Shown in pieces: positions 13,838-22,340 of a stretch of 64,000 nucleotides of DNA. This stretch comes from Exiguobacterium aurantiacum (GTDB lineage Bacteria > Bacillota > Bacilli > Exiguobacteriales > Exiguobacteriaceae). Both the position numbers and the translations under genes were made by a program. The first letter of the stretch is position 1. Every line of letters begins with the position of its first letter. The notes under the pieces were generated by a model that was not told where the DNA came from, did not search any database, and worked only from the letters and a program-made list of their open reading frames with translations. The DNA is taken from positions 1,054,001 to 1,118,000 of the forward strand of contig NZ_MKXO01000001.1 of the NCBI RefSeq assembly GCF_001766415.1, given 5' to 3'.

Positions 13838-16135
13838 TCACGCTTTCACTGTCTCGATCGTCACTGAATCATTCGCTGGAACCGTTACCGCGTTTCCGTA
13901 CACACGAATCGTAACGTCCGTTCCATTTGTCTGTTTGATCGTCACTTGTTCACGCGTCGATGTGACCGTCAAGTGATGGCCGCGCCAGAGCACGTTGAAC
14001 GAGTAACCGTCCCAATCTTTCGGGATCATCGGGCTGAACGTGAGTTCGGTCTCGAGGGCACGCATTCCTGCGAAGCCGTGGACGATCGCCATCCACGAAC
14101 CAACCATCGATGTGATGTGAAGACCGTCTTCTGTATCGTTGTTGTAGTTATCAAGGTCGAGTCGGGCTGAGCGTTGGTACAGCTCGACCGCTTTGTCTTC
14201 ATAACCGACTTCAGCTGCCACGATCGAGTAGACACAAGGCGACAAGCTCGACTCATGCACCGTGCGCGGCTCATAGAAGTCGAAGTTCGCACGTTTTTGC
14301 TCGAGCGTGAAGCGGTCGCTGAACGTGTACAGGCCTTGGAGCACGTCCGCCTGCTTGATAAAGTTCGAGCGGAGGATGCGGTCCCACGACCAATTTTGGT
14401 TAAGTGGCAAGTGTTTCGGATCGAGGTCTTTCACTAAGATCTGTTCTTTATCCATGAACCCGTCTTGCTGCATAAACACGTCCGGGACGAGGTCGTCTTT
14501 CGGATAGTACATCTTCGTTTGGATATCGGCCCACTTCGCGAGTTCCGCATCCGTCAAGTTGAGCGTTGCTGTCAACTCGTCGAGTCGTGCCGGTTCTGCT
14601 TCTTTCAAGTAGTTGTACACTTCTTGCGTGTACTCGAGCGTCCAAGCGGCGATCAAGTTCGTGTACCAGTTGTTGTTGACGTTGTTGTCGTATTCGTTCG
14701 GACCTGTGACGCCTAGGATCATGTACACGTCTTTGTGTGGTACAAAGTTGACGCGGCTAGCCCAGTAACGCGAGATCTCGACCAATACTTCAAGTCCGTA
14801 TTGACCTAGGTACGACTTGTCGCCCGTGAAGTTCGTGTAGTTAAAGATCGCATGGGCGATCGCACCGTTACGGTGAATCTCTTCATGGGTGATCTCCCAC
14901 TCGTTGTGGCACTCTTCCCCGTTCATCGTCACCATCGGATACAAGGCGCCCTTCATCCCGACGTTTTTGACCGAGTTCTCTTTCGCTTGCGGCAATTGAT
15001 TATGACGATATTTGAGCAAGTTCCACGACACTTCCGGCTTCGTCGTCGCCAAGTAGAAGTGGAGGCAATACGCTTCCGTGTCCCAATACGTGGCGCCACC
15101 GTACTTCTCGCCCGTGAACCCTTTCGGTCCGATGTTGAGACGTGAGTCTTCACCCGTATACGTTTGATACATGTTGAAGATGTTGAAACGGATGCCTTGT
15201 TGCGCTTCCGCGTCGCCGTCGATGCGGACGTCCGCGTTTTCCCAACGGGCGAGCCAAGCTTCCGTCTGTTCCGCCAAGAGCGTCTCGAACCCTTTCTCGA
15301 ACGCGGCTTCGACGCGCTGCATGCCGACTCCTTGCAAATTGTCAATTTCATGGTCACGGTTCGTGACGACCGAGACGTACTTGTACGCCGTTGCCGTCTC
15401 ACCCGCTGCCGCTTTGACCGTGAAACGGTTAGCGACGTAGAGGTCGGTCGCATCGAGCACTTCACAGCGTGCGTCTTCGACGTCGGCGATCATCGAAGCC
15501 GTGACGTGCCAATCAAGTTTCTTCGTTTTTGTCGTGACGAAACCGAACCGTTCTTCGACGCCGTGTTCGACCGGCAACCAGAACTTCTCATCGTAGTTCG
15601 AGTCTTCGTTGACGACGTCCCCGTCTAGATAAGGAGTGAATTCGATTTCCGCTTCATAGTTCACAGGCGTGACGTTGTAGCGAATCGCCAAAATCTCTTT
15701 GTCGACGATCGAGAAGAAGCGGACGACTTCGACGTTCGTCTCCTCGGATCCGTTCACGAGCGTGAACGTCCGCGTGAGGACACCGCGCTGCATATCGAGT
15801 TCGCGTGTGAAGCCTTTGACTTCCCACTTCGCCAAGTCGACAGGCGTCCCGTTGATGGCGACACGCAGGCCGGCCACGTTCGTCGCGTTCAATACTTTGG
15901 CGAAGTATTCCGGATATCCGTTCTTCCACCAACCGACACGCGTCTTGTCGGGATAGTAGACGCCCGCCACGTAAAATCCTTGGTGCGTATCGTTTGAATA
16001 ATCTTCTTCAAAGTTCCCGCGCATCCCCATGTGCCCGTTACCGAGCGAGGTGATCGATTCTGCGAGACGGTTCTCGTTCGAGTGAAGCCCTTCTTCCGTT
16101 ACTTTCCATTCGTCGACTGCAAACAATCGTTTCAT
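13838..16135 (-). CDS. mapA: Glycoside hydrolase family 65 maltose phosphorylase
   Basis: A 765-residue GH65 phosphorylase, cytosolic. It splits maltose with inorganic phosphate into glucose and beta-glucose 1-phosphate. The catalytic acid is Glu481 in GVTGPNEYDNNV. The sugar-site segment YWDTEAYCLHFY lies near 350, and HEEIHRNGAIAHAIFNYT near 417-433. GH65 also holds trehalose, kojibiose and nigerose phosphorylases. Maltose is preferred here because the gene lies beside malEFG, malR and two alpha-glucan hydrolases, as in the Bacillus yvdEFGHIJK region. No beta-phosphoglucomutase gene is in the window. It is transcribed alone from a promoter with a MalR/cre-like operator over its -35. Confidence 0.9.
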   Translation of the reverse strand: MKRLFAVDEWKVTEEGLHSNENRLAESITSLGNGHMGMRGNFEEDYSNDTHQGFYVAGVYYPDKTRVGWWKNGYPEYFAKVLNATNVAGLRVAINGTPVDLAKWEVKGFTRELDMQRGVLTRTFTLVNGSEETNVEVVRFFSIVDKEILAIRYNVTPVNYEAEIEFTPYLDGDVVNEDSNYDEKFWLPVEHGVEERFGFVTTKTKKLDWHVTASMIADVEDARCEVLDATDLYVANRFTVKAAAGETATAYKYVSVVTNRDHEIDNLQGVGMQRVEAAFEKGFETLLAEQTEAWLARWENADVRIDGDAEAQQGIRFNIFNMYQTYTGEDSRLNIGPKGFTGEKYGGATYWDTEAYCLHFYLATTKPEVSWNLLKYRHNQLPQAKENSVKNVGMKGALYPMVTMNGEECHNEWEITHEEIHRNGAIAHAIFNYTNFTGDKSYLGQYGLEVLVEISRYWASRVNFVPHKDVYMILGVTGPNEYDNNVNNNWYTNLIAAWTLEYTQEVYNYLKEAEPARLDELTATLNLTDAELAKWADIQTKMYYPKDDLVPDVFMQQDGFMDKEQILVKDLDPKHLPLNQNWSWDRILRSNFIKQADVLQGLYTFSDRFTLEQKRANFDFYEPRTVHESSLSPCVYSIVAAEVGYEDKAVELYQRSARLDLDNYNNDTEDGLHITSMVGSWMAIVHGFAGMRALETELTFSPMIPKDWDGYSFNVLWRGHHLTVTSTREQVTIKQTNGTDVTIRVYGNAVTVPANDSVTIETVKA

Positions 16136-16206
16136 CTGTCTGCCACTCCTTTTTCTCTACAAGGCTACTTGTCAGTAGACAACCGAATCGTGCAACCGCT
16201 TGTCTA

Positions 16207-16220
16207 TGAAAGCGCTATAT
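16207..16220. promoter_or_regulatory. cre-like site in mapA leader
   Basis: TGAAAGCGCTATAT matches the CcpA consensus at 12 of 14 positions and lies downstream of the predicted mapA start, a repressing position. Confidence 0.4.
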
Positions 16221-16237
16221 TTTTAATCTCACCTCTC

Positions 16238-16265
16238 ATTTTACACGACTATACCGAGAATGCAA
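16238..16265 (-). promoter_or_regulatory. mapA promoter
   Basis: On the minus strand, TTGCAT (16265-16260), 16 bp and TAAAAT (16243-16238). The -35 is weak, but the operator-like palindrome covers it. Confidence 0.45.
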
Positions 16266-16274
16266 TCGTTTGCA
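16261..16274. promoter_or_regulatory. MalR-type operator of mapA
   Basis: TGCAATCGTTTGCA is a LacI-family palindrome with TGCAA/TTGCA arms and the central CG. It shares the core GCAANCGTTTGC with the site at 23729 and closely resembles those at 25163 and 25349. Confidence 0.55.
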
Positions 16275-16313
16275 TAAAAGTTTTTCATTCTTTTTTTTGT
16301 CACTTTTGGAACG

Positions 16314-16351
16314 AAAAAAACCTACTCTGGCGCATTGGGCCAAAGTAGGTA
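16314..16351 (-). terminator. Terminator of the stress-gene cluster
   Basis: ACCTACT-TGGC pairs with GCCA-AAGTAGGT around a short loop. The plus-strand A run at 16314-16320 gives a minus-strand T tract. Confidence 0.8.
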
Positions 16352-16359
16352 TGTCTATA

Positions 16360-16770
16360 TCACACGTCTGAATCGCGACCGAAGGCGGCGTTCGCTTCAT
16401 GACCTTCAAAGGCCGGGTTGTCGCCATCGTTGAATCCGGTATCGGGCTCATCGAGAATGAGGGCATACCCACCGTCCATAATGTCCCCGTACGCTTTGTT
16501 GACGTCGTCATCGGCCAAACCGAGATCGAGGAGCGCCCGTTTCACTTCCTGCTCTCCTTCGGCGACGCCCGCGAATTTCTGCATCCAAGAAGCGCTCGCT
16601 TCCTCGACTTTGGCGTCAGTGTTCCGTTTGACGAGCGACACGTTATCCTCGTCTCTCGCGACGACGTAAAGGTCTTTCTCGTCGTACCCATCTTGGCTCA
16701 GTTGATCAATTTTTGAGACGAGTGCCGCCTCGTCTTTGTACGTATCAACAAATCGTTTGTTACTCATCAT
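16360..16770 (-). CDS. General stress protein 17M-like (YflT domain)
   Basis: A 136-residue protein whose first 100 residues form the YflT/general-stress-17M domain: NKRFVDTYKDEAALVSKIDQL, YDEKDLYVVARDEDNVSLVKR, then a helical stretch with SWMQKFAG. The acidic tail is rich in Asp and Gly. It is clearly paralogous to the N-terminal part of the 17666-18643 product. Members are sigma-B-controlled in Bacillus; molecular role is unknown. The start overlaps the preceding stop (ATGA). Two tandem ATG codons occur, and the first (16770) is used here. Confidence 0.85.
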   Translation of the reverse strand: MMSNKRFVDTYKDEAALVSKIDQLSQDGYDEKDLYVVARDEDNVSLVKRNTDAKVEEASASWMQKFAGVAEGEQEVKRALLDLGLADDDVNKAYGDIMDGGYALILDEPDTGFNDGDNPAFEGHEANAAFGRDSDV

Positions 16771-17576
16771 TTATCATCCTTTCTAGATGTTGGATTGTCC
16801 TCGATCGTGATCTTGCCTTGTCCCACTTGCCTAATATCGATCTCTTCTTTACGGAGCGTCTCGGTGACCGTCTTCGTATCTTCATCCACTTGCTTGCGGA
16901 CGATAATCTCTTCGACGACGACCGGACGCTTGACGATGAAGGCGCGCTCTTCGATGACTTGGATACGTAGTTGGTCCCCTTCGTCGATCGTCCGGATGCC
17001 AGGTTTGTCGAAGTCGTAGTCTTCAATCACATCTTCAGAACCAGCAAGGCGCTCTACATGTAGGTGTTCCCTCCGAACCGGTACTTCAATCGTCTGTTCA
17101 GTCTCGGTTACATGCTTGTCGATGACGAGTTCCCCCGTCTGCACCGTTTCTTTTTCAACCGCGAGTCGCTCCTCGTGCAGTTCAAGCGTCTGTTCTTCGT
17201 GCTCCTTGGAAGAGGCGCGCGGCGATCGTTTAATGTCCGCCATCTCCTCGTTTTGATCCGCATCGACATAAAGGAACAACCGCCCTCGCTCTACTTCACC
17301 CACGAATCGTTCCCGCTGCTCGCGCGTCAACCGCATACTGCCGAGCCAGCGCTCGATTGGGCGTTCGCTTGACGTGACGAGAGACGCCACCGTATCCGGC
17401 TCATCCGCGACGAGTACGTATAGTTTTGAATGGCGTCGGATGGCGTCAGCCGTTTCAGTCCGTTTGACGAAGACGAACATGTCTTCTTCTTTATATCCTT
17501 CTTGCTTCAAATCGACCGTCCGCTTTAGCAACACCTCGGGCTGGTCAAATACTTCAGAGATGATGGCATGTTTCAT
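16767..17576 (-). CDS. DUF2382 stress protein (YsnF/AvaK-like) with degenerate YflT domain
   Basis: A 269-residue protein. Residues 1-115 resemble a diverged YflT domain (ISEVFDQPEVLLKRTVDLKQEGYKEEDMFVF). Residues about 135-260 form DUF2382, seen as LELHEERLAVEKETVQTGELVIDKHV, VPVRREHLHVER and the C-terminal ETLRKEEIDI. DUF2382 proteins are stress-induced with no known activity. The start is ATG at 17576 behind AGGAGGAACG, after the terminator of the upstream paralogue, so it probably has its own promoter or is read through. It is coupled to the 16360 gene. Confidence 0.85.
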   Translation of the reverse strand: MKHAIISEVFDQPEVLLKRTVDLKQEGYKEEDMFVFVKRTETADAIRRHSKLYVLVADEPDTVASLVTSSERPIERWLGSMRLTREQRERFVGEVERGRLFLYVDADQNEEMADIKRSPRASSKEHEEQTLELHEERLAVEKETVQTGELVIDKHVTETEQTIEVPVRREHLHVERLAGSEDVIEDYDFDKPGIRTIDEGDQLRIQVIEERAFIVKRPVVVEEIIVRKQVDEDTKTVTETLRKEEIDIRQVGQGKITIEDNPTSRKDDK

Positions 17577-17608
17577 AACATTCGTTCCTCCTGTAAGATG
17601 AATTGGCG

Positions 17609-17643
17609 AAAAAAAGGATGGTCCCTCAGAGAGAGCCATCCTT
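17609..17643 (-). terminator. Terminator between two stress paralogues
   Basis: AAGGATGG (17614-17621) pairs with CCATCCTT (17636-17643). The plus-strand A run at 17609-17615 gives a minus-strand T tract. Confidence 0.8.
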
Positions 17644-17665
17644 GTCGAGGTGCTTGGTCATCTAA

Positions 17666-18643
17666 TTAGATCCGGTCGCGCTCATCACGGCGCTTATGGT
17701 CAGCGTCATGTTTCTGATGGCTGTTTTCGCCTTCGATATGGGCTTCTTCTTTACGAAGCGTCTCGCGTACCGTCTCTGTATCTTTCACTTTGTCTGTGCC
17801 GACGACAATTTCTTCGGCCACGACGTCTTTCTTCGTTACATCGACGCGCTCTTCTGTGACTGGCACACGAATCTCGTCGCGATCTGTCGTCGCATCGAAC
17901 GAATGGCCCGTCGCTTCACGGTCCCCGTCGACTTGACGTCGTTCGACGTGTACTTCGTCACGCTCGACTTCGACGTCGACCCGCTCTTCGTGCTCGACGA
18001 CTTCTTTTTCGACTCGGACTTCACCTGTCTGAACGCGTTCTTTATTGATTTGGAGGCGCTCTTCGTGAAGCTCAAGCTTTTGCTCGTCCGTCAAGTCGGT
18101 ACGGTTACGAATGTCCTCGTCCATGTCATGGTGACGCGTCGAATCATGATTCGTTCCCGTGGCGTCAAGCCCAGTGCCAGCTGCTCCGACACCCGTTCCT
18201 GCCGCTGTTAGCGGGTCACGTGCCGTCATGTTTCCAGCCTCGTTCCCTTCAGAACCATAGCCCGCTGACGTGCGACCGCCTTCGAACGTGTCGTTGCGAC
18301 CGTTGTCCAAGACGCCGTCGTCTGTATCTAATAACAAGACGAAGCCGCCTTTTTCGATATCTTGATGGTGGCGTGCCGTCTCCTCTTCTGAGAAGCCGAG
18401 TTTATCAAACGTGTGGCGCACTTCATCGCCGCCGTCTGCGACTCCGAAGAAGCGATCGAGCCACGATGCTTTCGTTTCTTTTACTTCTGCATCCGTTTCG
18501 CCGCGAACCATCGAAAGGTTCGATTTATCTTTTACAACAACGTACAGGTCGTCCTCGCGGTGTCCCGCCGCGCGAAGTTCATCAATTTTTGAAACAAGCT
18601 CTGCTTCTTGATAGTAAGTCCCTACGTAACGTTTGTTATCCAT
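17666..18643 (-). CDS. Two-domain general stress protein (YflT + DUF2382)
   Basis: A 325-residue protein. Residues 1-110 are a canonical YflT domain (NKRYVGTYYQEAELVSKIDEL, DDLYVVVKDKSNLSMVR, SWLDRFFGVADG). A Gly/Thr/Ala-rich linker with GTGVGAAGTGLDATGT lies near 145-165. Residues 190-305 are DUF2382 (KLELHEERLQINKERVQTGEVRVEKEVVEHEE, ETVRETLRKEEAHIEGE), and the tail is His/Lys/Asp-rich. It is highly charged and soluble. It carries intact versions of both modules found separately or degraded in the two following genes. ATG at 18643 behind AAAGGGAG. Sigma-B control is expected from the family. Confidence 0.88.
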   Translation of the reverse strand: MDNKRYVGTYYQEAELVSKIDELRAAGHREDDLYVVVKDKSNLSMVRGETDAEVKETKASWLDRFFGVADGGDEVRHTFDKLGFSEEETARHHQDIEKGGFVLLLDTDDGVLDNGRNDTFEGGRTSAGYGSEGNEAGNMTARDPLTAAGTGVGAAGTGLDATGTNHDSTRHHDMDEDIRNRTDLTDEQKLELHEERLQINKERVQTGEVRVEKEVVEHEERVDVEVERDEVHVERRQVDGDREATGHSFDATTDRDEIRVPVTEERVDVTKKDVVAEEIVVGTDKVKDTETVRETLRKEEAHIEGENSHQKHDADHKRRDERDRI

Positions 18644-18730
18644 GATTGTATCTCCCTTTCAAATTCTATATTTTTTGGTTATTGGCCGGGCTACTCTGTC
18701 GTGAATTGCTATTTTGCCGGTAGTATAAGT

Positions 18731-18754
18731 GTTCCCTCGCGCATTGTTTTCAAC
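18731..18754 (-). promoter_or_regulatory. Possible sigma-B promoter of the stress cluster
   Basis: Minus-strand GTTGAA (18754-18749), 12 bp and GGGAAC (18736-18731) resemble GTTTAA-N12-15-GGGTAT at 9 of 12 positions. The rest of 18644-18841 shows nothing else recognisable. Confidence 0.3.
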
Positions 18755-18841
18755 CGCTTCTCGCACAACTGTAATCTGTTTGTAACGCCAGGACTTTTGT
18801 CGGATTGAACGTTCTTCCTTTATATGAATCAGAATCCGCAC

Positions 18842-18873
18842 AAAAAAACCTTCCGCACGAAAACGGAAGGTTT
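18842..18873 (-). terminator. Terminator of the mal operon, after malR
   Basis: AAACCTTCCG (18846-18855) pairs with CGGAAGGTTT (18864-18873). The plus-strand A run from 18842 gives a T tract on the minus strand. Confidence 0.92.
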
Positions 18874-18877
18874 CAAC

Positions 18878-19921
18878 TCATTCAGCCGCATGGCTATTCT
18901 TTTTTTGACCACACGACTGGCGGACGACTAAATAGTGCGGGACGATGACACGTTTCCCGTACGGTGGTGCACTATCGCCGATTTGTTCGATCAGGCAGTT
19001 CGTCGCCTCGAAACCGAGACCGAAGATGTTGATCTCGACTGACGTGAGCGGCGGATTCGAATGTTCGGCGATATAGACGTTATTGAAACTGACGACAGCG
19101 ACGTCTTCAGGGATTTTTAGACCCATCTCACTGAGCGTGCTGATGACACCGAGCGCCATCATATCATCACTGACGACGACAGCCGTCGGTGGCTCATCGA
19201 CGTGAAGCAACTCCCGGACCGCTTTAGCGCCGCCTTTCGTCATGAACTCGGCACGAGCGATGTAGTCTTCCCGTACCGGGATCCCGGCTTCCATAAGCGC
19301 CGTCGCGTACCCGTTGCGACGGTCTTGCGTGACGGCCAATTTATCCGATCCGCCAATGAAGGCGATGCGGCGGTGACCGAGGTTGTACAAGTGCTTCGTC
19401 ACTTCACGGCCAGCCAAGTAGTTGTCCGTATCGACGTACGTGATCGACGAGGCGTCCCCGAACGGCTTCCCGACGACGACGAACGGGAACTTCGTCTGGC
19501 GCAAATATTGGACGACTTTATCGTCTTCGCGTGAATACAAGACGATGACACCGTCGACCCGGCGACCTTGGACCATCTCGATGACACCCGACAGCACTTC
19601 TTCTTCGGTCACACCGGTCGTCATGTACAACGAATAACCGTTTTGATGGGCTTTCGTACTGATTCCGCGCAACACTTCCGGGAAGAACGGATTTTGGAGT
19701 ATTTTCGTCGCCGCGCTCGGCATGACAAGACCAATCGATTGTGTCGAGCGGTTGGCGAGACTTCTTGCATGGATGTTCGGATGGTACCCGAGTTCTTCCA
19801 TCGAACTACGAACACGTTCTTTCGTTTTCTGGCTAATTCGCGGACTGTTGGCGATGACGCGGGACACTGTCGACGGTGCGACGTTGGCGTGTTTGGCGAC
19901 ATCTTTGATCGTGATTTGCAT
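18878..19921 (-). CDS. malR: LacI-family transcriptional regulator of maltodextrin use
   Basis: A 347-residue LacI/GalR repressor. The helix-turn-helix ITIKDVAKHANVAPSTVSRVIA is at the N-terminus, followed by the hinge YHPNIHARSLA and a periplasmic-binding-protein-like sensor domain (GLVMPSA, VVVSDDMMALGV, VSFNNVYIAEHSNPPLTSVE). It is the last gene of malE-malF-malG-amylase-malR. Repeated operators with a GCAANCGTTTGC-like core at 16261, 23729, 25163 and 25349 are the obvious candidates for its sites. The effector is presumably maltose or maltodextrin. ATG behind GGGGGAG. Confidence 0.9.
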   Translation of the reverse strand: MQITIKDVAKHANVAPSTVSRVIANSPRISQKTKERVRSSMEELGYHPNIHARSLANRSTQSIGLVMPSAATKILQNPFFPEVLRGISTKAHQNGYSLYMTTGVTEEEVLSGVIEMVQGRRVDGVIVLYSREDDKVVQYLRQTKFPFVVVGKPFGDASSITYVDTDNYLAGREVTKHLYNLGHRRIAFIGGSDKLAVTQDRRNGYATALMEAGIPVREDYIARAEFMTKGGAKAVRELLHVDEPPTAVVVSDDMMALGVISTLSEMGLKIPEDVAVVSFNNVYIAEHSNPPLTSVEINIFGLGFEATNCLIEQIGDSAPPYGKRVIVPHYLVVRQSCGQKKNSHAAE

Positions 19922-19970
19922 GGTGCTCCCCCTTGCTTCCGTTAATTCATTGTTCCCTGCGACAGGGTAT

Positions 19971-21482
19971 TCAGCTCACGCTCTTGCGGCGCTTCCACAT
20001 GACCAGACCCGTCAAGAACAGCGGAATCGCGACGACGAGCAGACCAATCGTCCACATGTTCACTTCCGATTCTTCGACGACATAGGCGTTGGCGCTTTCG
20101 CCAGCGAGCTTGATAGTGAACGTGCCACGTTTTTCCGTGACAAGTTGTGAGAACAAGAGACCGCGGAGCCGTTGATCTTCACCGACTTCGCTTACCTCGA
20201 ATTCAATCTCTGTATCCTCATCGTTCATATTGATGGCGTACAAGGCGACCTCATCGCCGTCGCGACGCTCGAACACGGCCATGCCGTCTTTCGAGGCAAT
20301 CATTCGTTGCTCTCCAGTGGCGAAGACGGGATAGTCTTCCCGCATCCGGTTCATCGTCGCGACGTATTCATGTAACTCTTCATTCCCTGGGAAATCCGTC
20401 ATCACCCGGTTGGCCGGATCGGCCCCACCGGTTTGCGCGTTTTCTGTCCCCTGGAATAAAATCGGCATACCAGGCGACGCATAGAGCGTGAACAGCGCTA
20501 GGCGAAGTCGCCGTTCTGCCGACTCGGCTCCCCCAAGTCCAGCGACGTGCATGAACCGCTCGACATCATGGTTGTCCAGGAACGTCGCCATTTGGTTCGG
20601 ATCGTTGAAAAACGTCTCGGCGTAGCTTGCCGCCACGTCGATCTCGTCAACGTTGGCGTGCTTTTGCGTCATCGTCTTCGAGACGCGATCATAGAACGTA
20701 AAGTTTGTGACGCTGTTAAATCCTAAATTGTCGTACTCAGCGACGTATTGTGGATTCGGGTCGAACACTTCGGCCAACAAGTAAAAGTCAGGATCGACCG
20801 CCCGCACCGCTTCGACAAAATCTTTCCAAAACGGCTTGTCGACGTGGCGGACCGTATCGAGTCGATAGCCATCGATGCCGGTCTCTTCAATCCAATAAGT
20901 AGCGGCGTCGATCAAATAGTCTTTCACTTCCGGGTCTTCCGTTTTAAAGTCCGGCAAGTCGAACAACCAGTGCGTCTCGACTTGCTCTTGGTCTTGCCAA
21001 AGCACGATCGGCAACTCGTCATGGAACCAGTCCGGTCGTTCCTCGACCCACGGATGTTTCGGACCGACATGGTTGACGACGAAGTCAAGAATGACTTTTA
21101 TATCGCGCTTATGCGCCTCATCGACGAGTTCTTGCAAATCTTCTTTCGTCCCAAACTGGGGATCGATGTCATAAAAATCTTTGATCCAGTAGCCGTGGTA
21201 ACCGTTCGGCATGTTCTGAAACACCGGCGTCAACCAAATCGACGTAAATCCGAGCGATTCGATGTAGTCGAGCTTCTCGATCACACCTTGAATGTCGCCT
21301 CCGTGAAACGCTTTTGGATCATCCTTGTCGACTTGGTCGTTGTTGTCAGGATTCCCGTCAACGAACCGGTCGACCATAATAAAGTACATGCGTTCTTGTT
21401 CCCATGTTGCTGCTTCTTTCGCTCCGACGATTGTAGGAAACAAAAGAAGCGACAGGAGAACGAGCACGACGCCTCGCCTCAT
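19971..21482 (-). CDS. Secreted, membrane-anchored alpha-amylase (GH13)
   Basis: A 503-residue GH13 enzyme. An N-terminal signal peptide (about residues 1-21, ending IVGA) and a C-terminal hydrophobic helix (about 473-493, followed by WKRRKSVS) predict an exported enzyme tethered to the outside of the membrane. Catalytic residues are Asp209 (GYRLDTVRH), Glu238 (LLAEVFD) and Asp306 (FLDNHDVERF); region I is DFVVNHVG. It would degrade starch or glycogen fragments to maltodextrins for the adjacent ABC importer. The gene starts 24 bp after malG, with GGGGGAAG before the ATG. Exact product pattern is not predictable. Confidence 0.92.
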   Translation of the reverse strand: MRRGVVLVLLSLLLFPTIVGAKEAATWEQERMYFIMVDRFVDGNPDNNDQVDKDDPKAFHGGDIQGVIEKLDYIESLGFTSIWLTPVFQNMPNGYHGYWIKDFYDIDPQFGTKEDLQELVDEAHKRDIKVILDFVVNHVGPKHPWVEERPDWFHDELPIVLWQDQEQVETHWLFDLPDFKTEDPEVKDYLIDAATYWIEETGIDGYRLDTVRHVDKPFWKDFVEAVRAVDPDFYLLAEVFDPNPQYVAEYDNLGFNSVTNFTFYDRVSKTMTQKHANVDEIDVAASYAETFFNDPNQMATFLDNHDVERFMHVAGLGGAESAERRLRLALFTLYASPGMPILFQGTENAQTGGADPANRVMTDFPGNEELHEYVATMNRMREDYPVFATGEQRMIASKDGMAVFERRDGDEVALYAINMNDEDTEIEFEVSEVGEDQRLRGLLFSQLVTEKRGTFTIKLAGESANAYVVEESEVNMWTIGLLVVAIPLFLTGLVMWKRRKSVS

Positions 21483-21505
21483 ATCGCTTCCCCCTTTTTT
21501 GAGTA

Positions 21506-22339
21506 TTAACCTTTCGTACCACCCGCAGTGAGACCGGAGACGAAGTAACGTTGGAATATGAAGAACAAGAGGACGATCGGGAGGGCCGAAAGGACGGCTC
21601 CTGCCGCGAACAACGTAAAGTTGTTGTCGAATTGTCGCGAGATCATATTGTAAAGTCCAACCGCTAGCGTCTGCTTCTCAGGTGTACGCAGGACGAGCGA
21701 TGCCAAGATAAAGTCGTTGAACGGGCCCATAAAGTTGAACAAGGCGATCGTTGCGACAATTGGCTTCGCGAGCGGCAAAATGATTTGCCAAAAAATACGA
21801 AGGTGACCGGCACCATCCATCCGAGCAGCCTCATCGAGCTCTTTCGGAATCGTATCGAAGTAACCTTTCGCCAGGTACGTGTTCATCGGAATCGCCCCAC
21901 CGGCGTACAGCAAGATCAGCGCTGTATGCGTATCGAGAAGGCCGAGCATGTTGAGTAACACAAAAATCGCGATGATGGCAACGAATTGCGGGACCATCTG
22001 CAAGACGAGGAACAAGATGAGCGAGTTCTTCCGTCCGACGAAACGGTAACGCGAGAACACATAACCAGTAATCGTAACTAAAATTACAGCGAGCGCCATC
22101 GTGATGAAAGCGATCTTCAACGTATTCACATACCATAAACTATAATCCGAAATTGTTAGATCAAACAAGTTTTTGTAGTGAATGAGCGTCGGGTTTGATG
22201 GGATGATCGTCGACGTGATCGTACGACCCGGGTTAAATGACGTTCCCATTACCCAAAGCATCGGATAGAGAATAATGATCGACGCAAGCGTCAAGATGAC
22301 ATAAGAGAACGCCAAATTGATTCGTTTTTGTTTTTTCAT
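21506..22339 (-). CDS. malG: Maltodextrin ABC transporter permease MalG/MdxG
   Basis: A 277-residue permease with six membrane helices. The ATPase-coupling EAA loop reads ELDEAARMDGAGHLRIFWQIILPLAKP (near 165-195). It pairs with MalF to form the pore for the maltodextrin-binding protein. The C-terminal YFVSGLTAGGTKG is the ending typical of MalG. The gene begins one base after the malF stop with only a weak ribosome site, so translational coupling is expected. The ATPase MsmX/MalK is not encoded here; Bacillus-type systems often share one encoded elsewhere. Confidence 0.95.
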   Translation of the reverse strand: MKKQKRINLAFSYVILTLASIIILYPMLWVMGTSFNPGRTITSTIIPSNPTLIHYKNLFDLTISDYSLWYVNTLKIAFITMALAVILVTITGYVFSRYRFVGRKNSLILFLVLQMVPQFVAIIAIFVLLNMLGLLDTHTALILLYAGGAIPMNTYLAKGYFDTIPKELDEAARMDGAGHLRIFWQIILPLAKPIVATIALFNFMGPFNDFILASLVLRTPEKQTLAVGLYNMISRQFDNNFTLFAAGAVLSALPIVLLFFIFQRYFVSGLTAGGTKG

Positions 22340-22340
22340 A

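Noticed and set aside
18644-18841. Small coding gene in the gap before the stress cluster
   Set aside because: Short frames on both strands lack ribosome sites and plausible composition. Only a weak sigma-B-like promoter is worth noting.
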